A DNA stretch of 12,732 nucleotides from Coriobacteriaceae bacterium (GTDB taxonomy: Bacteria; Actinomycetota; Coriobacteriia; Anaerosomatales; SLCP01), in the NCBI GenBank assembly GCA_003563465.1, contig PWVH01000079.1:1-12732 (forward strand), written 5' to 3'. Position numbers and translations under genes: made by a program. Position 1 is the first letter of the stretch, and each line of letters starts with the position of its first letter. Below the pieces are notes generated by a model. The model did no database searches and was not told the origin of the DNA. It worked only from the letters and a program-made list of their open reading frames with translations. Shown here one piece after another: positions 1 to 5,949 of the stretch.

Positions 1-75
1 CAGGAGTTCCAGTAAGCGGCCGCACCCGAGTGAGACCGCTTCGCTCGACGTCAACGCGTCCAACGCAAACGATTC

Positions 76-105
76 GAGCCTGTTGGGTACCTAAGAGACA
101 GGCTC
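76..105 (+). promoter_or_regulatory. Hairpin in the leader of the PASTA lipoprotein gene
   Basis: GAGCCTGT (76-83) and ACAGGCTC (98-105) form a perfect 8-bp inverted repeat around a 14-base loop that contains the palindrome GGTACC. It ends about 20 bases before the start codon and just upstream of the ribosome site. It could be a terminator for whatever ends at the left edge, although no T-run follows, or a leader hairpin or operator for the lipoprotein gene. The repeat is directly visible; its function is not. Confidence 0.4.
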
Positions 106-125
106 ATCTGTAGAGGGGATGCCTC

Positions 126-422
126 GTGAAGCGTTTGGCCCTGACATGTTCGCTTGCGATGATTCTTCTGCTCGGTGGCGCCTGCACCGCGCCAACGGGG
201 TCCGGAGAGTCGGACGGACTGCATGTGACCGTCCCCGGCGTCGTGGGGCTTGAAGAGACCGACGCCAGGTCCGTGCTGGAGGAAGCCGGCTACGTCGTAG
301 GCGAGGTGGCTGTCGAGTCTGCTCCCGATGCCGAGCCGGGCACAGTAATCGAACAGTCTCCGATTGCCGCCGTCTCCGCCCCCCGCGGGTCCTCAGTGGA
401 TCTGGTGATAGCGGGACCTTAA
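126..422 (+). CDS. Small lipoprotein with one PASTA domain
   Basis: This encodes 98 residues from a GTG start. An AGAGGGG ribosome site lies 7 bases upstream. The first 20 residues form a Sec-type signal: K2 and R3, a hydrophobic stretch at 4-19, then LGGAC with Cys20 as the candidate lipidated residue. The -3 residue is Gly, which is a weak lipobox match. Residues about 34-97 match one PASTA repeat, with the VPGVVGL opening, a helix with DARSVLEEAGY, and a closing strand SSVDLVIAGP. PASTA domains are best known from Ser/Thr kinases and penicillin-binding proteins, where they contact peptidoglycan or muropeptides. Here there is no kinase or transpeptidase domain, so it is a free-standing, membrane-tethered PASTA unit. 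The downstream neighbour is convergent, so the gene looks monocistronic. The PASTA fold is fairly sure; a wall-sensing role is inference. Confidence 0.85.
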   Translation: MKRLALTCSLAMILLLGGACTAPTGSGESDGLHVTVPGVVGLEETDARSVLEEAGYVVGEVAVESAPDAEPGTVIEQSPIAAVSAPRGSSVDLVIAGP

Positions 423-448
423 GACCTGCGTCTGTCTGGACTCATGCT

Positions 449-477
449 TGCCGAGACTTAGTGGACCCCTCTCGGCA
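449..477. terminator. Hairpin between the convergent PASTA and cyclase genes
   Basis: TGCCGAGA (449-456) pairs perfectly with TCTCGGCA (470-477) around a 13-base loop. It sits in the 82-base gap between two convergent stop codons (420-422 and 505-507), where a two-way terminator would be expected. Neither side has a strong T-run, so intrinsic termination may be weak. Confidence 0.45.
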
Positions 478-504
478 CCGTGCACTGTTGCGCACTCGGT
501 TTCC

Positions 505-2037
505 TCACGCACTCTGCGGTGCCCGAGGTGGTTGTTCGTCGTTCCAAAGCACCTCGATCACTTCGACCGGCTCGGCGATGTTCTTGAGCGAGAAATCGCC
601 GTGGCTGTGCAGTCGCGTCTTGACGCCTCTGGCTCCGTCGGCCACCTCGCGCGTGACCATGATGCAGCCACCGTCGGCCAGGTTCATCACACGAGCGGCG
701 AGGTTCAGTGCTTGGCCGATGAACGGACGACCTCCTGTGTCCAGAACGACATCACCGGCAGCTATGCCCACTCTTACCGAGATGTCTCGTTCGTCGGGGT
801 GGTCGCGATTGTGCTGCTGCAGAGCCTTTTGCATGGCAACGGAACAACGCAGCGCCTTCTTCGGAGAGCTGAATGCTGCCAGGAGGCCGTCTCCGCCCGT
901 GGACTTCCCCGAGCCGCCGTGCTCTGTGATGACCGGTATGAGAAGGTCGCGGTGGCGTTGAACTAGTTTGGCCGAGGCCACGCTTCCTTCTTCCTCTGTC
1001 ATCGCGGAGAACGACTTCATGTCGGTTATCATCACGACCGAATGGGTGGTGTGGCTGGTAGCGAGCTTGTCCTCGGCAGTCGCGATGAGCCGCAGTAGCT
1101 CGTCCACGTCCGCGTCTTCGGCCCGCATGCTGCTCGGAGCTGCTGCCGTCTCTTGAACCAATACCGGTGGGAACGCCAACTCCCTGACAGCGACGACAGC
1201 TCCGGCTAGCACCGCAGAAGAGAGAGCGACACCGAGTAAGTTCGTGCCGATATCGGGTCCGTCCAGCAACGTGAGGGCTATCCCACTGGCGATCGCGGTA
1301 GCACCGACGCCTGCAGCCACGGCTACGACACCCCATGCGGGACGAAGAGGGTTGTCGGGAGAGCTGCGCAGCGAGCCCGCCACACCCGCACCAGCACCCC
1401 ACAGAACGGGCTGCAGCAGGAAAAGGGGAATCGACTGGATGCCCGTAATCGTCTCAACCAGGGGGTCGGTATCGATCGATGAGATCGCCTCGCCCACCCA
1501 GCCGAAGGTGAACAAGCCTTCGGGAAGTTCGGCGAAGGATACGTAGCCCGGTGAACTCCCCCCCGTGGCCAACACTCCGAGATGGTCCACGCCCATCATC
1601 AATCCGGCAACTTGCAACGCCAAGCAAGCAAGTGCGGCCGTCACCGCACCTTCGCTAGAACCCAGCATGTAGCCCGCAAGAGCTACCGCCGCCCAGATCG
1701 GACCGAATTCAGCTCCCACGAAAGCCAGAAGGAAGATTAGGAACACTCGTCCGTCATTGCTGCCCAGATAGCGCAGTGCCGCTATGCCTACTACGAGGAA
1801 CACCAGCCCGAAGAGGAATTGTGACGACATCACGGGTATCGTCATCGCGACGATGGCAACCAGGATTCCGAACATCGGCGACACCAGCGTGAGAGCTCCC
1901 GCCGCAGTCGCGACGATCCAGACAGCAGCATTCGGCGTGAACGACATCGCTGTGAGCACCCATGCGGTCCCAAGAGCCATCGCAGCGGCTCGCAACCACT
2001 GCCTGAGCTGGGGGTGACGCCTCGTCACTGCAGCCAC
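505..2037 (-). CDS. Membrane-bound class III adenylate/guanylate cyclase
   Basis: This 510-residue protein probably makes a cyclic nucleotide at the inner face of the membrane. Residues about 15-285 hold roughly eight hydrophobic segments of no family I can name. Residues about 330-500 form a class III cyclase catalytic domain. The two metal aspartates are D339 (in ITDMKSFSAMTE) and D383 (in GGDG). The transition-state residues are N445 and R449 (in GQALNLAARV). Two substrate-specifying positions are odd. The loop reads GGSGKSTGGDG, so K378 lies five residues before D383 instead of the usual four. The usual Asp/Thr three residues before the GQALN glycine is Pro438. Nucleotide choice, or activity itself, is therefore uncertain. 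The start is GTG, chosen because a strong GGGGGAGGAG site lies 6-7 bases upstream. The gene stands alone, divergent from the nitroreductase gene and convergent with the PASTA gene. The family is certain; the product is not. Confidence 0.92.
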   Translation of the reverse strand: MAAVTRRHPQLRQWLRAAAMALGTAWVLTAMSFTPNAAVWIVATAAGALTLVSPMFGILVAIVAMTIPVMSSQFLFGLVFLVVGIAALRYLGSNDGRVFLIFLLAFVGAEFGPIWAAVALAGYMLGSSEGAVTAALACLALQVAGLMMGVDHLGVLATGGSSPGYVSFAELPEGLFTFGWVGEAISSIDTDPLVETITGIQSIPLFLLQPVLWGAGAGVAGSLRSSPDNPLRPAWGVVAVAAGVGATAIASGIALTLLDGPDIGTNLLGVALSSAVLAGAVVAVRELAFPPVLVQETAAAPSSMRAEDADVDELLRLIATAEDKLATSHTTHSVVMITDMKSFSAMTEEEGSVASAKLVQRHRDLLIPVITEHGGSGKSTGGDGLLAAFSSPKKALRCSVAMQKALQQHNRDHPDERDISVRVGIAAGDVVLDTGGRPFIGQALNLAARVMNLADGGCIMVTREVADGARGVKTRLHSHGDFSLKNIAEPVEVIEVLWNDEQPPRAPQSA

Positions 2038-2045
2038 CGCAGGCT

Positions 2046-2053
2046 CCTCCCCC
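2046..2053 (-). promoter_or_regulatory. Strong ribosome site that fixes the cyclase GTG start
   Basis: Read on the minus strand, GGGGGAGG ends about 8 bases before the GTG at 2037. It supports this start over internal ATG codons such as the one encoding M20. Confidence 0.7.
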
Positions 2054-2132
2054 TACGCCGATATCCTTCTGCGCCATGTGCAGCGACTTCAACGCGGCCA
2101 CCGCAGGCCGCCTACAGCTGAATCCGAATCCC

Positions 2133-2138
2133 TTTATA
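2133..2138 (-). promoter_or_regulatory. Candidate -10 element for the cyclase gene
   Basis: TATAAA on the minus strand is the best -10-like hexamer upstream of the cyclase gene. It would give a 5' leader of about 90 bases. The hexamer 17 bases further upstream (GTGCCT) is a poor -35 match, so this call is tentative. Confidence 0.3.
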
Positions 2139-2192
2139 CAGAAACAACCAGGTACAGGCACCTTCAATAGCTCAGCGGACTCGGAATCTGCT

Positions 2193-2265
2193 CGAACGGT
2201 TCGTGAAGCAAGACGAACGGCCTGATACGTCGTTAAACGGCAAGGCGGGCAACCGCTCGGCCGTT
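2193..2265 (+). promoter_or_regulatory. Three phased AACGG elements, possible operator
   Basis: AACGG occurs at 2195-2199, 2216-2220 and 2236-2240, at intervals of 21 and 20 bases. The first two copies are extended to CGAACGG, and the first is also half of the 11-base palindrome CGAACGGTTCG (2193-2203). An inverted copy, CCGTT, lies at 2261-2265. Two-helical-turn spacing places all the sites on one DNA face, as in cooperative operators. The array lies 55-130 bases before the nitroreductase start, between divergent genes. The pattern is visible; that a regulator binds it is inference. Confidence 0.35.
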
Positions 2266-2278
2266 AGCGGGTAGACAA

Positions 2279-2284
2279 TAGGAT
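2279..2284 (+). promoter_or_regulatory. Candidate -10 element for the nitroreductase gene
   Basis: TAGGAT is a plausible actinobacterial-style -10 about 37 bases before the GTG start. No convincing -35 is seen at the expected distance, so a regulator bound at the AACGG array could be needed. Low confidence. Confidence 0.25.
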
Positions 2285-2308
2285 AGACGAAGGCTGGCTT
2301 TGATGGAT

Positions 2309-2313
2309 GGAGG
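2309..2313 (+). promoter_or_regulatory. Ribosome site that sets the nitroreductase start at 2321
   Basis: GGAGG lies 7 bases before the GTG at 2321. It falls inside the longer reading frame that begins with TTG at 2300 and ATG at 2303, so those upstream starts are unlikely. Confidence 0.7.
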
Positions 2314-2320
2314 TCACCTA

Positions 2321-3049
2321 GTGAATCGTAGCGAGATCGTGTTGGCAGGCTTGCTGGCATCTGTCTGCGGGCTGGGAGTCGCCGCGTGTGCGACACCGGG
2401 AGCCGATGGCGAGCCTGTTCCCCGAGCGCATCCTGACAGCGCCGCCGAGACCCAGGTCTTTCTGCCGGAAGTAACCCGTAACGGGCACGTGTCGCTGGAG
2501 CAGACATTACGCGAGCGAAGATCGATCCGAGCGTTTCGAGATGAGGCCCTCACGCTCGACGAACTCGCCCAGCTTCTCTGGGCCGCCCAGGGCGTCAGTG
2601 ACGAGGCTCGTGGATTCCGCACCGCCCCCTCGGCTGGCGCGCTCTATCCACTTGAAACCTACGTGGTCATCGGCCATGTCCGCGAGATAGATGCGGGAAT
2701 CTACCGCTACGATCCCGAGAATCATTGGCTCGACCCTGTCTTTTCGGGAGACGTGCGGAGCGATCTCGCGCGAGCTGCGCTCGGGCAAGGCTTCGTAGCC
2801 GAAGCGCCTGCTACCGTGGTTTTCACAGGTGTCTACGCACGAACCGCGGCTCGCTACGGGGATCGAGCTGAACGCTACGTGCACATGGAAGCAGGACATG
2901 CCGCCCAGAACCTCTCGTTACAAGCAGTGGCCCTGGGACTCGGAACGGTGCCGGTCGGCGCGTTCCAGGACGACCGTGTCGCCAGACTGCTGGAACTCGG
3001 TAAAGACGAAAGCCCGCTCTACATACTGCCCGTAGGTAAGCCGCGATAG
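2321..3049 (+). CDS. SagB-like nitroreductase with a lipoprotein signal
   Basis: This encodes 242 residues. From the GTG at 2321 the N-terminus is a clean lipoprotein signal: NR, a hydrophobic stretch at 5-20, then GVAAC with Cys23 as the lipidation site. Residues about 58-242 are an FMN-dependent nitroreductase domain of the SagB/ThcOx-type dehydrogenase branch. Visible motifs are RERRSIRAF (64-72, FMN phosphate contact), the LLWAAQG helix (86-91), TAPSAGALYPLETYVV (101-116), and the C-terminal LGLGTVPVGAF (206-215). SagB relatives oxidise azolines in peptide maturation, but there is no YcaO cyclodehydratase or precursor peptide nearby, so that role is not supported. The signal implies that the flavin enzyme works outside the cytoplasm, perhaps as a reductase or dehydrogenase of quinones or peptides. 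The fold is sure; the substrate is unknown. It diverges from the cyclase gene. Confidence 0.88.
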   Translation: MNRSEIVLAGLLASVCGLGVAACATPGADGEPVPRAHPDSAAETQVFLPEVTRNGHVSLEQTLRERRSIRAFRDEALTLDELAQLLWAAQGVSDEARGFRTAPSAGALYPLETYVVIGHVREIDAGIYRYDPENHWLDPVFSGDVRSDLARAALGQGFVAEAPATVVFTGVYARTAARYGDRAERYVHMEAGHAAQNLSLQAVALGLGTVPVGAFQDDRVARLLELGKDESPLYILPVGKPR

Positions 3050-3078
3050 CATAGCTATCACCGGCCCTTTCCCTACGG
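3030..3078. terminator. Nested inverted repeats between convergent genes
   Basis: GATAGC (3045-3050), loop ATA, GCTATC (3054-3059) forms a tight hairpin over the nitroreductase stop codon. Around it CCGTAGG (3030-3036) can pair with CCTACGG (3072-3078), which reaches the stop of the convergent zinc-ribbon gene. A shared two-way terminator would fit, but there is no T-run and the stems are short. Confidence 0.3.
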
Positions 3079-3399
3079 CAGCGGCATGACACCTCCGAGC
3101 ACGTGAGGCGAGACCGTGCCGGCTTCAACAGCGAAGTCCTCGGCGATAAACGGAAGTATCATCGTAATCGAGCAACACGACGCGAGACCGCAGAGCACGA
3201 CGACGGCAATCACTATCCCGATGATAAGTGGCGCGGACGACTTCTTCGTCGGGGTAACGGCTGGAGTTTGAGTCGGAACCGCTTCTGCCACTTCGTAGTA
3301 GCCGGACAGCGACTCGGGACCGTGACCGCTGGGACAACGCCCCTCGCCGGTGACGTACACGTTGGTACCGCATTGAGAGCAATATGCTGCCTTAGCCAT
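3073..3399 (-). CDS. Small zinc-ribbon, single-span membrane protein
   Basis: This encodes 108 residues. The ATG at 3399 is chosen over a start 11 codons upstream because GGAG lies 6-7 bases before it and the zinc ribbon starts at once (MAKAAYCSQCG). Cys7, Cys10, Cys22 and His26 can form a small Zn-binding ribbon (CSQC, then CPSGH). A proline- and threonine-rich linker (41-54) follows, then one membrane helix at about 57-84 containing LCGLASCCS, and a short tail of about 24 residues. The ribbon would face the cytoplasm if the KK at 52-53 obeys the positive-inside rule. This layout is common for uncharacterised membrane proteins, and no function is known. It is the last gene of the minus-strand cluster, 107 bases after the Pro-Gly repeat membrane protein, and its membrane segment resembles that protein's. 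Confidence 0.72.
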   Translation of the reverse strand: MAKAAYCSQCGTNVYVTGEGRCPSGHGPESLSGYYEVAEAVPTQTPAVTPTKKSSAPLIIGIVIAVVVLCGLASCCSITMILPFIAEDFAVEAGTVSPHVLGGVMPLP

Positions 3400-3478
3400 G
3401 GCAATCTCCAGTCCGCCGGGATTGTTCGTCAAGGATATCTTCTTGCCGGACGAGTGTGCGCACCTTCTTGACCTTAAA

Positions 3479-3508
3479 TCCCCCCTCTCGCATCCTATCC
3501 CTCCCCCT
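3479..3508. repeat. C-rich/G-rich near-mirror tract between two membrane-protein genes
   Basis: On the plus strand a T-C-rich stretch starts TCCCCCCTC and ends CTCCCCCT, nearly a mirror image. On the transcribed minus strand it reads as runs of G (5, 3, 2 and 6 long). It begins at the stop codon of the upstream membrane-protein gene and precedes the zinc-ribbon gene. It could fold as a G-quadruplex or triplex, or simply be low-complexity spacer. Confidence 0.35.
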
Positions 3509-4580
3509 AAAGATCGAACCCGAAAGCTTCGAGCGCCTTGCGGCGCAAGTCGTCGGCCCTCTCCCCCGCTGAAACCATCGCCGCCTCCAGGGCATCGAGT
3601 CGTTCCCAGCCCCAGTCGGGGTCCGACACGATCGCCGGTTCACCGATGGCCTCGATCTCTGAATCCAGCTCTCTGACGCGATCTATACCTTCGTTGTACG
3701 CGTTGACACGGCCGGCACGACCATCGTCGGACATTCGAATCAGGATCTCTGCCTGCTCCCTTCGCTTATCGAGGAAGTCTGCGGCTTTGTCGATCTCGGC
3801 CAACTCATCCACACGATGAGCTGCCCGGAACGCTGCAGCAGCGCGCGTGTAATGGTCTGCTGCCTGCTGCGCCTTGCTCTTCATCGCGGCGAAGTCGTCC
3901 GAGTTCGAGGCATCGATAGCTGCATCGAGCGCCACGTCTGCCTGCTCTGCCGCTTCCGCTCCTTCGGTCACATGGTCTATCAGGTCGCTGAGGCTCGCGA
4001 GGTAGGCGATCAAGTCCTCGGCTGCATCGATTGCTTCGACTGCGGCATCGAGCGACGCAAGATAGTGCGTGCGTCCTTCAGACTCGTCCAGACGCTCAAT
4101 CGTGCTACGCGCAGCTGCTATCTCGTCCCGGGCAGTCCGCAACTCCTTGTTAGCTGCGCTCGTGATCTCGCGCATGTACTCACCGTCGACGTCGGTGTAG
4201 GAGACGTCGAGCACGTCTCCAGTGCGATCGAGAGCCTCCCTCGCCTGCGAGTAGTATTGCTCGGCCTGCTCAACAGTCTGCCTGACCTCGGCATCCTCAC
4301 CGAACACAAGTCCGAAAGCTAGCAGCATCCCACACCCGAGAAGAGCACAGAGCAGAACGACGCCGATGATGCCTCCGAGGATCCACCCGGTGCGCTTCTT
4401 CTGCGGACCGGGTCCGTTCGCAAGACCGGCGGGTCCAGAGGGACCGGGCGGGCTGCTAGGCGGGCTAGAGGGTCCAGGCGGACCGGGAGGGTCGGGCGGG
4501 CTGGGGGGTCCAGGCGGCCCTGGAGGGCTGGGCGGTCCAGGCGGACCGGGGGGGTCGGGCGAAACCGGCTCGTCGACCAT
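3507..4580 (-). CDS. Membrane protein: Pro-Gly repeat, one span, long helical domain
   Basis: This encodes 357 residues. The ATG at 4580 is chosen because AAGGAGG lies 8 bases upstream; the open frame continues further but is not protein-like. Residues 8-50 are a P-x-P triplet repeat made largely of PPG, with Asp or Ser replacing some Gly, so it is not a strict collagen Gly-X-Y repeat. A basic patch QKKR (60-63) precedes a membrane helix at about 65-93 (IIGVVLLCALLGCGM). Residues about 95-357 are Ala/Glu/Asp-rich and strongly helical, probably coiled-coil or helical-repeat. The basic patch suggests the Pro-rich part is cytoplasmic and the helical part outside. I do not recognise a family. An adaptor between a cytoplasmic partner and the envelope is a guess. 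It follows endonuclease V by 101 bases and precedes the zinc-ribbon gene. Confidence 0.78.
   Translation of the reverse strand: MVDEPVSPDPPGPPGPPSPPGPPGPPSPPDPPGPPGPSSPPSSPPGPSGPAGLANGPGPQKKRTGWILGGIIGVVLLCALLGCGMLLAFGLVFGEDAEVRQTVEQAEQYYSQAREALDRTGDVLDVSYTDVDGEYMREITSAANKELRTARDEIAAARSTIERLDESEGRTHYLASLDAAVEAIDAAEDLIAYLASLSDLIDHVTEGAEAAEQADVALDAAIDASNSDDFAAMKSKAQQAADHYTRAAAAFRAAHRVDELAEIDKAADFLDKRREQAEILIRMSDDGRAGRVNAYNEGIDRVRELDSEIEAIGEPAIVSDPDWGWERLDALEAAMVSAGERADDLRRKALEAFGFDL
4431..4559. repeat. G+C-rich degenerate repeat encoding PPG units
   Basis: The stretch codes for residues 8-50 of the membrane protein. Within it a 28-base unit at 4471-4498 recurs at 4534-4561 with one mismatch, a period of 63 bases or 21 codons, and an 11-base core recurs at 4507-4517. 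The plus (template) strand has many runs of three or more G. The pattern suggests growth by slippage or unequal recombination, and copy number may vary between strains. Confidence 0.75.
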
Positions 4581-4588
4581 CGGATCAT

Positions 4589-4595
4589 CCTCCTT
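4589..4595 (-). promoter_or_regulatory. Ribosome site that sets the repeat-protein start at 4580
   Basis: AAGGAGG on the minus strand lies 8 bases before the ATG. It rules out the longer open frame reaching 4910, whose extra 110 codons overlap endonuclease V antisense to no known protein and have a shadow-like composition. Confidence 0.75.
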
Positions 4596-4681
4596 GCTAC
4601 GCTCGATCACACACTGTCGTTGCCTGAACACAATCCCGACGCCAAGGTAGCACAAACCCTGCGCCTGCCAGCAGTGCTCTG

Positions 4682-5404
4682 TCAGCGAGTATCGTCCGCG
4701 CCCGCGGAATCTGGAATCCGCAGATGCGCGTTGCGCGCTCGGACCGACATCGTGTGCGCAGCCGCAAGCGGCTCGGGAACACGATGGCGCCCGCTCGACC
4801 AAACAAGCGCGATGGCGATCGCGCTGTCCAAATCCACCAGATGTCCGGGTGAGACATAGACAGGCTTCACGCCAGCCTTGAGCCTGATGGATGCACCCTG
4901 CGCTCCCCACTCTTTGGTCAGAACGTAGTAGTCCCCTCGGTCAGGACCGGGCATACGATCGATGGCATGAAACGGCGTCTTCGGGACGCCGATAGTCGGC
5001 ACGCCGAGAAGGACGCCTACATGCGAAGCGAGCCCGAGGCCACGCTCGTGAACGACACCGTGCCCATCGAGAAACACTACGTCGGGTTCGACCTCGAGCC
5101 CTGCCAGAGCATCCAGGCTGAGGCGGCCCTCACGAAAGGCAAGGTATCCGGGAACATAAGGTATGCCGGGGTCCCCCTCTACGAGTTTAGCGGCCGCGAC
5201 ACGAAACCACTCGTCCATCGCTACTGCCGCGGCCCAGGCGCGGGTGCCGTCCTTGGAATAGGCCACGTCGACGCCGGCTGAGATACGCGGTGCCTCCGGG
5301 CCCGACGAAGGCAGTGGGCGCAACTCGACCTCGGCGGACAGACGTTCTTGTATTTCCGCCGCTCTCGGAAGCGTGACATCCCAAGGATGTACGGATCTCG
5401 CCAA
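4682..5404 (-). CDS. nfi: Endonuclease V (deoxyinosine 3' endonuclease)
   Basis: From the TTG at 5404 this encodes 240 residues, close to the usual 220-230. Endonuclease V nicks DNA one base 3' of deoxyinosine and starts repair of deaminated adenine. The catalytic acids are all visible: D46 in GVDVAY, E92 in AFREG and D113 in FLDGHG. The base-recognition wedge is PYVPGY (82-87), with Y83 as the likely wedge residue. The block HERGLGLASHVGVLLGVPTI is followed by GVPK with K142, and the late block VYVSPGHLVDLDSA is present. The TTG start has AAGGAG five bases upstream and puts HPWDV near the N-terminus as in relatives. A second in-frame TTG at 5470 lacks a spaced ribosome site and would overlap yqeY. 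It follows yqeY by 34 bases, so the two are probably co-transcribed. Identity is firm. Confidence 0.95.
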   Translation of the reverse strand: MARSVHPWDVTLPRAAEIQERLSAEVELRPLPSSGPEAPRISAGVDVAYSKDGTRAWAAAVAMDEWFRVAAAKLVEGDPGIPYVPGYLAFREGRLSLDALAGLEVEPDVVFLDGHGVVHERGLGLASHVGVLLGVPTIGVPKTPFHAIDRMPGPDRGDYYVLTKEWGAQGASIRLKAGVKPVYVSPGHLVDLDSAIAIALVWSSGRHRVPEPLAAAHTMSVRARNAHLRIPDSAGADDTR

Positions 5405-5409
5405 GCCCG

Positions 5410-5415
5410 CTCCTT
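5410..5415 (-). promoter_or_regulatory. Ribosome site that decides the endonuclease V TTG start
   Basis: AAGGAG on the minus strand is five bases before TTG at 5404. It favours a 240-residue product that does not overlap the yqeY-like gene (stop at 5439) over a 262-residue one that would overlap it by 32 bases. Confidence 0.6.
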
Positions 5416-5438
5416 GCCGAGGTTCCTCGCCAGGATTC

Positions 5439-5882
5439 CTATCCGAGTCGTGCGCCGATGATCCGGGCAACCTCGGCTTTGTCGCAGTTGCCTCCCGTTT
5501 CGGACACGACCAGGCCTATCGCCTTGCCCATGTCGCGCTTGTCAGTGAAGGAGTTCTCCGCAAGCACGCGGTCGATGATGGCCTGCAGCTCATCGCCTGT
5601 TACCTGCTTAGGGAGGTAGCCATTCAGGATGTCGACCTGTGCCTGCAAAAGGGCCGTGCGCTCATCATCCGTACCGGCCTTGATGGATCCGTCCAAGGTC
5701 TCGCCCGTCTGCTTCAGAACCTTCTTCAGGGCAGCAACGACCTCCTCATCCCGAAGCTCGCGCTTACTCTCCTTCTCTTTGATGTCAATCTCGTTCTTGA
5801 CCAGGCGCAAAACAGAAAGCCGAGGCTTGTCGTGGGCCCGCATGGCCTTCTCGATCTCTTGAGCGATGAAGTCTTTGTTCAC
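5439..5882 (-). CDS. GatB/YqeY domain protein
   Basis: This encodes 147 residues, the usual length for stand-alone YqeY proteins. The helical N-terminal half carries AMRAHDKPRLSVLRLVKNEI and KESKRELRDEEVVAALKK. The C-terminal half has the tail-domain pattern LNGYLPKQVTGDELQAII and KRDMGKAIGLV. YqeY resembles the C-terminal domain of the GatB subunit of tRNA-dependent amidotransferase, which binds tRNA. The free-standing protein often travels with translation or DNA-repair genes, but its own job is not settled. It starts at GTG, with AGGAGGTG 7 bases upstream. It is the first gene of the minus-strand cluster and diverges from the MntP gene. The family is sure; the function is unknown. Confidence 0.93.
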   Translation of the reverse strand: MNKDFIAQEIEKAMRAHDKPRLSVLRLVKNEIDIKEKESKRELRDEEVVAALKKVLKQTGETLDGSIKAGTDDERTALLQAQVDILNGYLPKQVTGDELQAIIDRVLAENSFTDKRDMGKAIGLVVSETGGNCDKAEVARIIGARLG

Positions 5883-5949
5883 GTCGGGACACCTCCTGCA
5901 CTTCCGCCGTCACTTGTTTCGCACTCCACGCACTCGCACGACAGTTTCA

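Noticed and set aside
1..15. End of an upstream protein gene (CAG GAG TTC CAG TAA)
   Set aside because: Five codons at the edge are too few to support a reading frame; the TAA may be chance.
2321..3049. Nitroreductase as part of a thiazole/oxazole peptide cluster
   Set aside because: No YcaO cyclodehydratase, precursor peptide or transporter is present in the neighbouring genes.
5405..5470. Upstream TTG (5470) as the endonuclease V start
   Set aside because: There is no ribosome site at proper spacing, it would overlap the yqeY coding end by 32 bases, and the extra 22 residues do not look like family sequence.
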